NCBI GenBank assembly: GCA_010015605.1
Contig: ML975391.1
Coordinates: forward strand, 1-64,000
Direction of reading: 5' to 3'
DNA: 64,000 nucleotides
Source: Decorospora gaudefroyi
Lineage: Eukaryota; Ascomycota; Dothideomycetes; Pleosporales; Pleosporaceae
The position numbers and the translations under genes were made by a program. The notes under the pieces are model-generated. The model was not told where the DNA came from and did no database searches. It saw nothing but the letters and a program-made list of their open reading frames with translations. This document shows, piece after piece, positions 10,847 to 22,195 of this stretch. The first letter of the stretch is position 1. Each line of letters starts with the position of its first letter.

Positions 10847-11080
10847 ATGGGTGGGTGAGGGGTGTTGGTTGGGGTTTGTTTCTTGGGAGGTGGTCTGTGT
10901 AGTGCTATGTTTTGTACGCATTCATCAATCGGGATCTGCTCCTTCCCCGAGACTGTTGGGTATAGTCCTATCGAGTCATATATTGCCAAGATAATTCTGC
11001 AACATGACTCGCACACTCTCAAAACAAGACCTCTTCCTTCTACTACCACCCTCCCTCCACGCCACAAATGTGACCAACAA

Positions 11081-12133
11081 ATGTCCTTCATCCCCCGCCA
11101 TGCCTTCCCTCCCATTCCCTCCCTACCCCGCTCCTACTTCCTCGGCCACCACAAATCCGGGCTCCAAAAAATGAAATCCCTCCTCTCCACCATCGACCTC
11201 GTAATCGAATGCCGCGACTACCGCATCCCGCTCACCTCCCGCAATCCGCTCTTCGAGCAGGCGCTCGAGGGGAAACCGCGACTCATCGTCTACACGAAGA
11301 GAGACCTTGGTCCCGGGTCCCGCCGCGACGAAGACGTGATTCGCAACTGGCACCATCCGACCGCGACGCTATTTGTTCGGAACGGAAAGCGCGTGGATGG
11401 GCGTAGGAGTGTGGGTACGCTGTTAGCCGTGCTACGAGAAGATGCGACGAAGAGGTGGAAACTAGTGGGGCAGCGGATCATGATTGTCGGCATGCCCAAC
11501 GTCGGCAAATCGACGCTGGTGAACGCGCTGCGCGGGCACGGGATCCGAAAAGGGAAAGTGGCGGCTACGGGCGCTCAGCCGGGCGTTACGCGCAAGGTGA
11601 GCGGTAGCGGAGTGAAAATCATTCCGAGCGAGGACGATATGGAGGGGTCTGGGTCTGTCAAGCAAGGCGTGGGTGGCGGTGTCTACCTCGTCGATACACC
11701 GGGTGTCTTCATCCCCTACGTGCCCGACACACAGGCCATGATGAAACTGGCGCTTTGTGGCTCCGTTAAAGATACGATTATCCCACCGGTCATGCTCGCC
11801 GATTACCTGCTCTTCCACCTCAATCTGCATTCGCCCGCCCTGTACGCTGACTACGCGCCGCCGACCAACGACGTCGTTGAACTGCTCTGCGAAATTGCGA
11901 AGAAGACGGGGAGGTTGGGCAAAGGGGGTGCTGTCGATACGGAAGCGACGGCGCTGTGGATGATTCAGAAGTGGAGGAATGGGGACTTGGGACGGTTTTT
12001 GTTGGATCGAGTGCATGAGGGGGGTTTGGAAGAGGCGAGGCGTGAGGAGGAGGCTGTTTTGCCGAGTTTTAGTCAGGCGAGGAGGGTGGAGAGGGAGAGG
12101 AGGAGGGAGAGGAATAGGGCGAGGGGGGTGTAG
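11081..12133 (+). CDS. MTG1: Mitochondrial ribosome-associated GTPase Mtg1 (YlqF/RbgA family)
   Basis: 350 residues from ATG 11081. A circularly permuted GTPase: G4 (YTKRD, residues 71-75) precedes G1 (GMPNVGKS, 137-144), G2 (GVT, about 168-170) and G3 (VDTPG). Mtg1 assists late assembly of the large mitochondrial ribosomal subunit at the inner membrane. The frame is open upstream to 10862 but that part reads through TTI1 downstream sequence; the start at 11081 gives SLPRSYFLGHHKSGLQKM close to the N-terminus, as usual in this family. The C-terminal half is Arg/Glu-rich and helical. No intron. It contributes to mitochondrial translation together with mL46 encoded a few kilobases away, though the genes are not otherwise linked. 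Confidence 0.93.
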   Translation: MSFIPRHAFPPIPSLPRSYFLGHHKSGLQKMKSLLSTIDLVIECRDYRIPLTSRNPLFEQALEGKPRLIVYTKRDLGPGSRRDEDVIRNWHHPTATLFVRNGKRVDGRRSVGTLLAVLREDATKRWKLVGQRIMIVGMPNVGKSTLVNALRGHGIRKGKVAATGAQPGVTRKVSGSGVKIIPSEDDMEGSGSVKQGVGGGVYLVDTPGVFIPYVPDTQAMMKLALCGSVKDTIIPPVMLADYLLFHLNLHSPALYADYAPPTNDVVELLCEIAKKTGRLGKGGAVDTEATALWMIQKWRNGDLGRFLLDRVHEGGLEEARREEEAVLPSFSQARRVERERRRERNRARGV

Positions 12134-12414
12134 AGAGAGTTTTTTTTTTTCGGCTACCCAAGGGCCCTCTTCCGCGTCTGTATGACACTCAAAGTAATGA
12201 ACAGGCTTATCTCCAAGTATTGTGTCGTGGGCATGAAACACAATGTATACGACGAGTATCAGTCATGATGAGAAAAATCATGTAACTTAGTAGTATATAC
12301 GCAACTTACCCGAGTAAGACCTCGAGAAGACAGGATTTAACATAATGCCTTTATCAACGATCTTCATACAGCATGTTATACACAATCTAATCAGCATCCC
12401 CCCCACACAAGCGC
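12134..12414. other. Convergent 3' interval between MTG1 and the MDR oxidoreductase gene
   Basis: 281 bases, A/T-rich, no coding signal. Confidence 0.6.
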
Positions 12415-13530
12415 TTATAGCTCAATCACAACCTTCCGGAAGCTCACCCCCTTCTTCTGCTCCTCATAACCCTTCCGTACAGCCTCCAATCCCTTTCCAA
12501 CCACCAACGGCTCTGGGACAGCCTTCAACGTACCTTTTTCTAACGCCTCAGGCACCCACTTCGCCCAAACAACGTCACCGATATACTTGTCATCAAATGC
12601 GACAGACGGTCCAAACACGCTCGAGCCCTCGATGCCTTTAGGGAAGCTATCATTCTGTGGCAGTACAGACCCATAGCGTCCACCGAGTTTCTCGTAGACG
12701 GGTGCCCAAGCCGCCGCCGCATCCGGCGTGCCAATAGTATCGCAGACGCCCGCAAAGTCGGAGCCTTGGAGCGCAGCAACAATATCATGAGCGACGTTTG
12801 GGTCTTTGTAGTCAAATGCTGCGGTTGCCCCTAGGTCTTTCAACTTTTCCAAATTGTGCTTCCCGGCTACGCTGACGACTTTTACGCCTGCGCCTACGGC
12901 TAGCTGGATTGCTGTTGCGCCTACGCTGCTCGAGCCGCCCCATATGAGAACGGATTTTCCGGTCGAAGAGGCGGTGGGGGATGGGAGGGGGAGGCCGAGT
13001 GTTTCCTTTTTGAAGAGGCAGGTTGCTGCTGTGGAGATGGCGAGGGGCAGGACTGAAGCGGATGGAAAGCTCATGTTTGAGGGGATTTTGGAGACGACCA
13101 GGGCGTTGCAAGAAGTGTAGAGCTGGAACCCGCCGTCTTTGGGGTCGTTGGTGGCGAGTGAGAGCGCATGGCTGTGCTTCTTGTCAGCTTTGGGGGACTT
13201 TCATGAACTGCGTGTGAGAGGTGTACCCGAGTACTCGATCGCCTTTCTTCAAATGTGTGACGCCCTCGCCCACCTCGTACACCTCACCCGCGACATCAGT
13301 GCCGCAGACGTTAGGATATCTTTGAAGAAAGATGCCCTCGTCCTGGATTTTCCCTTGGCCGGTTAGTGACGCTATTGGTATGATGACTCCTAGTACTTAC
13401 AGTCAACCGGGTTCACGGCTGCTGCGTGATTCTTGACAACAACCTCGCTCTTGCCAGCCTTGGGCATAGGCGCTTCCTTGACCTCAAGCTTGCCCTTGGC
13501 CTCTGGAATCCACGCTGCTTGGTTCGACAT
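12415..13530 (-). CDS. Zinc-less MDR oxidoreductase (quinone/enoyl-reductase type)
   Basis: Three exons on the minus strand: 13530-13401, 13353-13235, 13179-12415; 337 residues. Junctions are supported by restored family motifs. Splicing intron 1 (47 nt, GTAAGT...CACTAACCGGCCAAG) gives AVNPVDWKIQD, the standard motif of this subfamily. Intron 2 (55 nt, GTACTC...GCTGACAAG) joins KKGDR to KHSHALSLAT. The Rossmann part reads WGGSSSVGATAIQLAVGAG, with the AxxGxxG-type NAD(P) loop. The usual catalytic-zinc Cys and the four structural-zinc Cys of alcohol dehydrogenases are missing, so it should reduce an activated double bond or quinone with NAD(P)H. Similar proteins occur as trans-acting enoyl reductases in polyketide clusters, but no synthase lies nearby. 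Intron 2 has a less usual donor and is the least certain point. Confidence 0.85.
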
Positions 13531-14349
13531 ATTTGGTAAGAATTTTTCTTTTGTATGCAATCGATTGGTGTCTTTAAGTTGCTTCAATGGGGATTGTAAG
13601 GGAGCAGACGTGTTTTAAGACAGTTCTCGTCGATCGTCTCTCCCAATCGGATCTCAATGATCGGACCCCACATTCTTGTTTTGACCCAAGATGCGGATTT
13701 TGATTTTTGCGTCCAGCGTCGTCATCGTCCTCGTAGGACCGGAAGTTTCGGCTGTGCGGCGGCTGGCGGCGTCTTTGAGCAATTATGATGTACGTGTGAT
13801 ATATGACATCTTCGACGGGGATAAGGCGGAGTTTGGGCAGGGCTGAAGTTACGTACATGTGCGGCTCGGGCCGTTTGAGTGAACACACAACAACAGATGC
13901 ACAACGCTTCCGGCAGCGCTGCCTGCATCTGCTAGTGAAATGAGCGCCGTTCAATGGATTTTCGCTCAAGTTGCTCGTTCCATTCGACATCTTTATGTTC
14001 TTCACCCCTTCAGCAGTCGCAGTCGAAACGAATGGCCATCACGGACATTTCCTCCCGTCAGGCCACCGAAGATGCTCATATTCCGGAAGTCAATCATTAT
14101 GTTGACCTGTGCAGTGCCTCTTGACAGTTCAAACATGGTCATGCTTAGCCAACGGACTTTTGTTGTATTGTGGAGTCCCTATGCCTTGTATTGCGTGGGT
14201 GCTCAAACGTATGTCTCCCAACAGTCTTGTGTATCCGTGGCACTTGCTGTATCATTCGTCGGAGATATTGTACATAATGATACAGCGACTGCCCTGTGCT
14301 ATAGGCTGTCGGGAGGCAAGGCTATGGTACATTCGCACCTACAACTTCA
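13531..14349. other. Non-coding interval between the MDR gene and mL46
   Basis: About 820 bases holding the promoter of the MDR oxidoreductase and the 3' side of the mL46 gene. Only short unsupported frames on both strands; nothing recognised. Confidence 0.5.
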
Positions 14350-15473
14350 TCACCGCTCAGCCAGCATGTTCTTAACCGACCGCCAGTAGCTGCCCTCAAC
14401 CTCGTTCTTCAACTCCTCCTTGGCCAACCACTTGAAGTCTTGGAGATCGAGTTGGTTCTCCTTGAGGTTGACCTGTCCAGCCATGATGCGGGCCTTCATA
14501 AAGAAAGTCTTTGCGCCATGCTCCTGTAGGTTCCCCGATGGGCGGGGCTCGGGATAGTCCAGTTGGTGGTGGCCGATTGGTACGCGGCCGACAAGCCAGG
14601 TGTTCATGTTCACGCCGCCCGTGTGAGTGATGATGCGTTTTGCGGCCTAGCAATTGTTAGCATTCCGGTTCCGCACGGCCGAATGTGAGGGAGCAAACCC
14701 CATGCAAATTCTCCTCCTTCAAGCGGTCCTGTGGGAACTGCCATTGCCCGTCCTTGTTCTTGACCAAGAGATACAGCGTCCTCTGCAACGCTCGATTCAA
14801 ACTCTTGGTATCATGTTGCCTGTCTGCCTCGGTTACCCGCGGCATCGGCTTGTCCACCGGCTCATGATCCACCTTCGTTGCGCCCGTGGTATCTGCTGCA
14901 CCCTCCAGACCAGATTGTTCTGCATCTTCTAGTAGTTTTCCAACCTGATGTTCAAAATTGCTCTCATCCGCGCCGACTAGGAGTTCGTCATTCCATGCTT
15001 CCTCACCGTACCCCTTGTATCGTCCAATGTCGCGGGCGGGCGTGAGCCGTTGCCTCATTTTTCGTTTCCATTCGACGTCGGCGGGGGTGCGCTTCTTGAA
15101 GTAGAAATAGCGTGTGAAAGGCAGGGCAAGTCGTTCATTGAGACGCCGCTGGTAGAGAAAGAAGGCGGCCTCAAATGGGTGTAGGTCGCGTGTTATTTGC
15201 GGCGGGCGGGACAGGACGACACCGGTATTGACGGCGTACGAGGTGGAAGGCGAGACTTGCGCAACGGGAGGAATGTGCTGGGCGATCTGGTCTTCGGTCC
15301 GGACGGCTGCTGCTGCTGCGGATGCGTAGGTGCGCGAGATGGTGTCTCGACAGGAGCGGCATATCGATGATGGACCTTTGCTCGTTAGCCAGTGACCCTA
15401 CCAGCCCTGCTCCCGTCTTAAGCATACCCGTTCTCGGTGCCAGCCGCCTCGTAGTCTGCCGTCCAGCGTTCAT
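14350..15473 (-). CDS. MRPL46: Mitochondrial large-subunit ribosomal protein mL46 (yeast Mrpl17)
   Basis: Three exons on the minus strand: 15473-15428, 15375-14699, 14646-14350; 339 residues. Intron 1 (52 nt, GTATGC...GAGCAAAG) and intron 2 (52 nt, GTTTGC...TGCTAACAATTGCTAG) both close the frame. The N-terminus (MNAGRQTTRRLAPRT followed by SSICRSCRDTISRTYASAAA) is basic and Ser/Ala-rich like a mitochondrial presequence. The body has EAAFFLYQRRLNERLALPFTR, then a Nudix-like fold with QWQFPQDRLKEEN and a C-terminal DFKWLAKEEL block, all characteristic of mL46. An acidic linker lies between. It is a structural protein of the mitochondrial 54S subunit. Divergent from CCT8. Confidence 0.93.
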
Positions 15474-16074
15474 GTCTCGCAATGCCTTCACCGTCCAAAG
15501 GGTACCACGCTGCTGCCGCTGGCCTCGACATGGCAGAAAAGTTCGGGGAGCGGAAGTGCATTCGGCCTAGTGCCTATATTACATAAGCACATCGCCAGCC
15601 TGACTTTTCTTCGGCGCGAGCTCCAACATTTCTTCTCTACGGCACCTATCCTTATCCCCACTATCCTCGCACTGTCATGAGATGTTGGTCATTTAACGGT
15701 GCCTAGAGGGAACTATGAGCAGTCTTTTTCGCTAGCGGTACCTTCACACATCCCAAGGTGTACGGCTAGATAGATTTTGCTCACATCACGATGCGCTTGC
15801 ATCTGACACCTGTGTATGTGAGAGTGTGGACAGATCAAGGCTCCAATACAGCGGACATAGCCTCCTCGTAGACCCAAGTAGATGAGACCCATATAATGAA
15901 TATATCCGTTACAATTCAAAAGTCCTACATGTACCATATCTGTCGGTATTTTCTTGCGCCGATGATAACTACGGTAAGTCTTGGCATTAAATTTGGACTG
16001 GACGCGTCCTCGCCGCGCAGAGCTGCGACTTAGGTACACCACCACAACCGACTTCTCCCTCACACACGGCCGAA
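15474..16074. promoter_or_regulatory. Divergent promoter region of mL46 and CCT8
   Basis: 601 non-coding bases between two start codons facing away from each other. It must contain both promoters; no specific site can be assigned. Confidence 0.4.
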
Positions 16075-17853
16075 ATGTCGCTTACGATACCCAACGCTCC
16101 TAATGCCGGCCTGTTCAAGCAGGGCTACCAGAAGTACTGCCGCCCTCAACCCCGCCAAAACAATCAACACTCAGCTAACGCCCCGCAACAGCTACGACGC
16201 CGAAGATGGCGCGGTGATCCGCAACATAGATGCCTGCCGCACGATTGCGCAGACGGTCCAGACGTCGCTCGGACCCTATGGCCGTAACAAGATTGTCATA
16301 AACCACCTCCAGAAGATGGTCCTGACGTCGGATGCGGCGACGATATTGCGAGAGCTTGAGGTTGTACACCCTGCCGCCAAGTTGCTTGTCATGGCGAGCC
16401 AGCAGCAAGAGGCAGAGATGGGCGATGCGACAAATCTGGTCATTGTCCTGGCGGGCGAGCTACTGAAGAAGGCCGAGGAGTTAATACGGATGGGCCTGAA
16501 GACGAGTGACATTGTCTTGGGGTACGAGAAGGCACAGATAGCGGCTCTACAGATACTCGAGGGTATGTGGCGGCTACCAACGCGTGCATTGGGAGCACTG
16601 CTGACTATGGTACAGAGTTGGTTTGCGACAAGGTCGAAGACATCCGGTCACAGGAAGAGCTCAGCAAGGCGATCCGCACCGTTGTCGCAGCCAAGCAGTC
16701 CGGCAGCGAAGACTTCCTCGCTGACCTCGTCGCCGAAGCCGTTGAAGCCGTACTCCCCAAGAACCCCGTCAACTTCAACGTCGACAACATCCGTGTAGTC
16801 AAGATCATGGGCGGCGCTCTGGAACAGAGCAAGGTCGTCAAGGGCATGGTCTTCCCAAGGCAGCCGGATGGAACCGTCACAAAGGCCACCAAAGCCAAGG
16901 TCGGCGTCTTTTCGTGTCCAGTCGATATCTCGCAAACGGAGACCAAGGGCACGGTACTGCTACACAACGCAAAAGAGATGATGGACTTCACAAAGGGCGA
17001 GGAGCAGCAAGTTGAGCAGATCATCAAGGAGCTACACGACTCTGGCATGAGGGTCGTGGTCGCCGGGTCTACAATCGGAGAGCTGGCCCTTCACTACCTC
17101 AACCGCTACAACATCCTCGTCATCAAGGTTCTCTCCAAGTTCGAGCTCCGACGGTTATGCAGGGTCGTTGGCGCTACACCGCTCGCTCGTCTTGGTGCAC
17201 CCATGCCGGACGAGATGGGCACCATCGACATTGTTGAGACTCTTGAGATTGGCGGCGACCGCGTCACAGTGTTCAGACAAGAAAACGAGCAGACACGGAC
17301 AGCAACCCTCGTGCTACGCGGTGCCACCCAGAACCATCTCGACGACATAGAGCGAGCGATAGACGATGGTGTTAATGTGGTCAAGGCCATCACTCGCGAC
17401 GCGCGATTAGTACCTGGTGCAGGCGCAACCGAGATGCAGCTCATCGAGCGAGTCAAGGCCATTGCAGACAAGACTTCAGGCCTCGCACAGTACTCCATCC
17501 GCAAGTACGCCGAAGCTTTCGAAGTCATTCCCCGAACGCTCGCCGAGTCAGCCGGTCTAGACGCAACCGAAGTCCTCGCCAGGCTCTACGTCGCACACGC
17601 CGCACAGAAGGGCCGGAAAGACGACGAGTGGACGGTCGGAGTCGATATTGAGAACGATGACAACACAGGCACGCTTGATGCAAAGGAAGAGGGCATTTTG
17701 GATCTCTGGGTCAGCAAGATGTGGGCTATCAAGTTGGCTACTGAGGCTGCGCGGACGGTGTTGAGCGTCGACCAAATTATCGTTGCAAGGCAAGCTGGTG
17801 GACCCAAGATGCCGGGTAAGGCGCAGCAGGGCAACTGGGATCAGGACGACTAG
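16075..17853 (+). CDS. CCT8: Chaperonin-containing TCP-1 subunit theta (CCT8)
   Basis: Three exons: 16075-16133, 16192-16562, 16616-17853; 555 residues, the normal size. Intron 1 (58 nt) joins GLFKQGYQ to NYDAEDGAVIRN; intron 2 (53 nt, GTATGT...GCTGACTATGGTACAG) joins AALQILE to ELVCDKVEDI. Chaperonin signatures are clear: RTIAQTVQTSLGPYGRNK near the N-terminus, VLTSDAATILRELEV, and the late VPGAGATEMQLIERV and DLWVSKMWAIKLATEAARTV blocks. It is one of eight paralogous subunits of the cytosolic TRiC/CCT ring that folds actin and tubulin. The group-II ATP motif usually written GDGTN reads GDATN here. That can be a lineage feature of theta rather than a defect. Confidence 0.96.
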
Positions 17854-18252
17854 GTGGCTCGGGTCAGAGGCGGATGAGAAAAACGTGTATAATGACATGA
17901 CTAAACGCTATGAGAGCATCGAACGAATAGTACGTCCGTCCGTCCAGTACATACCAGTTTATAATGCTCGTCACACGTTGAAAGATGATATGAAAAGCCT
18001 CAGTTTTTACTTTTTTATTTCCTTTGTGCGAGGCTGGTAATCTATAGCCTGCACGAAAGACCTCCACGGCCTGCACTCGGCACAGGTCGCCGGGGATCGC
18101 TTTCCATCCATGCATCCTCTTGTCTCCTGCCTACCCAAACGCCCTTTTCCATGATACAATGATGCAATCGGACATACAAACACAATGCAAATGTTATACT
18201 ACCGGAACTTTTGAAAGGGAGAGAATGGCGCAAACCTCCCATTGCAAGCTCA
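17854..18252. other. Convergent interval between CCT8 and the hypothetical protein gene
   Basis: About 400 bases of 3' flanking sequence; no gene seen. Confidence 0.55.
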
Positions 18253-19017
18253 CTATACTTGTCCAATGGGGGCCCCAAAGTTGAGCGGCGGACTCTTCAA
18301 CTTGACCCCATCCACCACCTCCACAGTCGACGACTTGCGCGAATCAGCCGAGCCGGAGCCCTTCCGACTCAGCGGCAAGTCCTCCTCATAATCCTCCGCA
18401 ATCGCAACCGCAGACGGCTCGGGCGCGTCTTTGAGCTTCGAGAACCTGTCCTGGTCCTTTGCCACCTTCTCCAGTACGTCGTCCAGTACGTCTAGCGCGA
18501 TATGGTCACTGGCGCCGTCGACGGGGTTCGTGGGCAGCATGAGCGGACCGATGAGCGGCTGGTCTTGCGGTGGGGTGGTAGTCTGCGCTTCCTCGTCCTC
18601 GACGGGCGGCGCTTGCTCTTCGTCTTGTACCGGGGATAGGGCGCGAGGGATCAAGGGCGTATGGCCCGCATGACGCTTGTTGGCTGCAGGGAGTGGCGAT
18701 AGCAGTGCGTGGGTTGGCGGCGGCGACGGCATAATCTCATCGTTCATGTCCGAGTTGGGCAGCGAGATGCGCGTTGGGAAGTCAGGACGGTTCTGTCGGC
18801 GCTCTCGCAGCGACCGGAATGACGAGGCGTTTGCGTCGGGGCGGCTGAGATGGGAGGCGGCTAGGATGCCATCGAGGCCTTGCGCTTGCTTGTCTGGTAC
18901 CATTTCGGCGGGTGGCGTCGTTGTGTCGGGTGCTGACAAGAGCATTTCTGGTCGGCATTGTTGTGTCTTTGTGAGGCCGGCCCACAGGGTTTGTGTACAG
19001 GCGTTGGCGTAAGGCAT
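18253..19017 (-). CDS. Hypothetical Ser/Pro/Asp-rich protein, 254 residues
   Basis: Not recognised. The frame is open from 19041; I use ATG 19017 (MPYANACTQTLW). The protein is low complexity and probably disordered: Pro/Ser-rich center (MPSPPPTHALLSPLP), a Gln/Glu-rich part, and a short predicted helical segment IALDVLDDVLEKVAKDQDRF near residue 180-200 that is the only likely folded piece. A Ser-rich part with RKGSGSADSRKSS follows. No signal peptide or membrane segment. Codon use is GC-rich like neighbouring coding sequence, which supports that it is real, but an upstream exon is possible because the N-terminus looks arbitrary. Confidence 0.6.
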   Translation of the reverse strand: MPYANACTQTLWAGLTKTQQCRPEMLLSAPDTTTPPAEMVPDKQAQGLDGILAASHLSRPDANASSFRSLRERRQNRPDFPTRISLPNSDMNDEIMPSPPPTHALLSPLPAANKRHAGHTPLIPRALSPVQDEEQAPPVEDEEAQTTTPPQDQPLIGPLMLPTNPVDGASDHIALDVLDDVLEKVAKDQDRFSKLKDAPEPSAVAIAEDYEEDLPLSRKGSGSADSRKSSTVEVVDGVKLKSPPLNFGAPIGQV

Positions 19018-20082
19018 AGTTGCTCCAATCGAGGCGCGCAAGGCTAGAGACGGAACCTAATGCAAGTCCCAAGGGGTCCGGTTCGTATTGGTTCTGTCAA
19101 TGGGAGGTCGTGGTGCTGGAAAGGTATGACTGGAACGGGGCCGGTGGTGATGATGATGGTGGGAAGTGTGTGGCTGGCAGTAGTCATATGCATGTTAAAA
19201 CTAAAACATGGCGGCGGCGGGCGGCGCGAGCCTACGTAGGTAGTGGGCAGGGAGCGACCGTGTACGGGCAAAGCAAACAACGCAGTGCGGTGAAGGGGGA
19301 GAAACAACGATGCGTTGCAGCAGTCAATGTCTTACGTCATAGGCTACCCGTACCGGACTGCGACCACGTACATGCAGATCAAGATGATGCCAAGTCGCTG
19401 TCGTGGTGGTACCTGCGCCGTTTCCAGCGAGTCGGGGGCACGACGCCGCCCTATTGTGAGATTGCCCCATGTTCACAATCCCATCTTTCCTCATGCTTTT
19501 TTGGCTGAACCACACTCGGGCCACCAGTGCGACGGCGCATTTGTGTGTCATTACGAGGCCAGAGTTTGAGTATGAGATGCGGGTTGTGGTATCTACGCAG
19601 TTTCAAGTTGAGCAGAGCCATCTTCTCTTTTGTTTGCGTGGCGCCTAATAATGAGCCGGAGCGGTACCTATCGCTATCGCTCGGGGTATACTCTGGAGAG
19701 CGGCTTATATATTCTCCTTCTTGGCGAACATTAACACGACCTTCCAAGGCTCAGCGACTGCCTATTGGCAGGAGATTCGAATCGAGGCCACGGACCGCGA
19801 GTTCCTTCCTCGCGTGGGAGACAAAGAGGGGTAGGTGGTCAATCGCTCGCTAGAAGTTGACCATCGCAGAACAGCTGCTAGGTAGGGACGCTAGATATCG
19901 ATTGAAAGGTGCATACCGTGTGCCCAGGTGCTCAGCTTGAAACAACCTGGCCATCTTCTCGCCTTCAGCGTACTTCCTTCCCCGTCGTCGCTTCCAATGC
20001 AGATGGCGCGCCTGCCTAATCTGGAAGACTGGTAATATCTACGGGGCTACCGAAGATCCCGGCACGTCAGCCAGCCTGCACC
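19018..20082. promoter_or_regulatory. Divergent intergenic region (hypothetical gene / alpha-beta hydrolase)
   Basis: About 1.06 kb with no supported gene. It contains a CCTACGTAGGTAGTGGG motif at 19231-19247. The short frames in it do not look coding. Confidence 0.4.
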
Positions 20083-21394
20083 ATGGACGCATTCCCCTAC
20101 GTTCCACCGCATCTCAAGTACTCGGGTTTGTCCAAAAGAGAAAGAGAAAGAGCTGGGATACCCAGTACGGCGACGGCTACTATGCACCAGGCCAAACCGC
20201 CGCATGCAGATGGTGGCGACACTCTACGGAAGCATGACACGATGAATAATCGCAGCTACGCAATACCATTTCCAGGCAGCATGAATTCTTCTGAAGACGA
20301 CCTTCCGCCGTTTCCAGACCCTGAGATATCTTCCATGGCCCTCGACACCAAACCTGGCGCCCAGATTCACTATACTTACTATCCTGCATCGAAAAACCAC
20401 GGTGGTCATCCGAACCCCTTCTCCCAAACACTGATCGTCTTTCTCAACGGGCTCATGATGCCAAGAAGTTCGTGGGATGCGACCATGCAAAGCTTCCTGG
20501 AAAAGAGGATCGTCGGGCGTCTGCCGTATCCTGCAATGTTAAGTTACGATAGATACGGACAGGGTCAATCGGACCCCGACCCAGACGACCAGCATCCACC
20601 ACCCTCCCATGGTCACGACGCCATCTCGGCCGTAAAAGCGCTCAAACAGTTCACGCTCCAAATATGGAGAGAGCATCTCGACTTCAACAAACCCACACAT
20701 TATCCCTGTCTCATATTCGTCTGCAACAGCATTGGATGCGCGCTTGCCAGGCTCTTCGCACAATGTTACCCCGGGACGGTGTCTGGACTGCTCTTTCTGG
20801 ACAGCATCATGGCCAACGCGGATTATCAGTCCCTGTGGCCAGACTTCGATGCTCCAGACTTCAATCCCAATGCGCTACCGGAGGGCGTCACTGCCGACCA
20901 AGTACGGGCCACGAGGGAGAAATATAGAAAGCTGTTCCATCCAGATGTGCCGAATCAGGAAGGCTTATCAAGACGGAACCTGGCCAAGTTGTTGCCGCAC
21001 TCTAACGGACCCAAGTTGGAAGGTTACCTGGGGACAGGCCCGTATCTCACCGTTGTAGGACATGATTGGGAGACGTTTGCTGAACAGTCTTGTACGTTCC
21101 GGGATTTGTCGTCCCATCAGCATGTATCTTATCGATAGCTAACTCCAAAACGTAGATACTGGCACATTACAGATACCAAAGATTCTCACCATGACGTACG
21201 CCAACCCGGAATGGAGACGGTATAACGAAGGTCTCTGCCACATCACTGACGAGGGGAAGGCTATTGGGCCCATAACCGCTGTCCGATGCGGCCACTTCAT
21301 CCAGGTAGACGACCCGAGGTTCGTGAGCGACGAGATGGTGAGTTTACTAGACAGAGTAGTGAATCGAGTGGAGCAGGTCAGCGAAAGAGACTGA
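20083..21394 (+). CDS. Alpha/beta-hydrolase fold protein
   Basis: Two exons, 20083-21091 and 21156-21394, with a 64-nt intron (GTACGT...TAGCTAACTCCAAAACGTAG); 415 residues. Splicing joins DWETFAEQS to YTGTLQIPKILTMTYANPEW. The core shows the hydrolase order: beta strand TLIVFLNGLMM (oxyanion side), LSYDRYGQGQSDPD, nucleophile elbow LIFVCNSIGCALARLF with Ser at about 216, and VRCGHFIQVDDPRFVSDEM near the C-terminus with the likely catalytic His in CGHF. The elbow is C-N-S-I-G rather than G-x-S-x-G. The first 85 residues are polar and Thr/Ala/Pro-rich with no secretion signal. Substrate unknown; esterase, lipase or haloperoxidase-like roles are all possible. Confidence 0.85.
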
Positions 21395-22195
21395 GTGATT
21401 GATATGTAGCAAATAAGACGCTACCTTTGCAATGTACTTGTGGACAAGGGCGTTCAATAGACGAATGTAATCTTGATAGCTGATGCCCGTAACGACATGC
21501 TTGCCTATACGCAGTCACTGGAGGTGTGTCACAGCATATCAACTGCGCACTATGCTCGATTCGTCCGTGTAGATAGATGGCACGTGCCACGTGGGTGGAT
21601 ATGCGTCTAACCGATCCGGATCGCCGTATCGGGGAAGCCGTATCGGCCATTCCCACAACAGTCGTCCCAGTGGCGCATCTCGGAGCCGTGGTTAGCAAGA
21701 ACTAGCGCTTGAGACGAGCGTGAATGGAGAAGGTCTCGGGACCGTACGCGTGTTATTGCAGCAGCGAGCGGGTGGTGAAAGTCTATGGAGACGCGGTCTG
21801 GAAAGCGGATTGCCCCGCGCTATGCCTGGTAGATAGGTAGAGCGAGCGGGCATCCTGAGCGCCCGGACGTGCCCCTCATGACCTGGCGCATTTGCAGGCC
21901 GTCCTTGTTTACCTGTATCTGCCTGTCGCGTGCGTGTCCATGGGAGTTGCCTAGGTGAGATGTACGTTGGTGTGTCACATTGCGGTTAGATTCCGAATGC
22001 GTCACTCGTCGATGCCAGGTACCCGAGCATCAGCGCGCGCGCTGCATATAACCGCCGCCGGTATGAGTTACGACTGACGCTGCTCAGGTGCCGCCAGATA
22101 TCAATTTCGATCCCATATAACCAGCTGAATCTGCCCGGCGCACGCCCGAAACGGAATCATCCGGCCGATCAGAAGACGCACACAGCAGCGAGTCC
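21395..22195. other. Non-coding interval before the 499-residue hypothetical gene
   Basis: About 800 bases: hydrolase 3' flank then promoter of the next gene. A GCATATAACC sequence near 22043 and CCATATAACC near 22113 resemble TATA-like elements 80-150 bases before ATG 22196. No gene seen. Confidence 0.4.

Noticed and set aside
11462..12241. 259-codon minus-strand frame over MTG1
   Set aside because: Antisense shadow of a well-supported GTPase gene.
13354..13400. 29-nt intron 1 in the MDR oxidoreductase (acceptor CCAATAG)
   Set aside because: Too short, and it does not recreate the NPVDWKIQD motif; the acceptor CGGCCAAG does.
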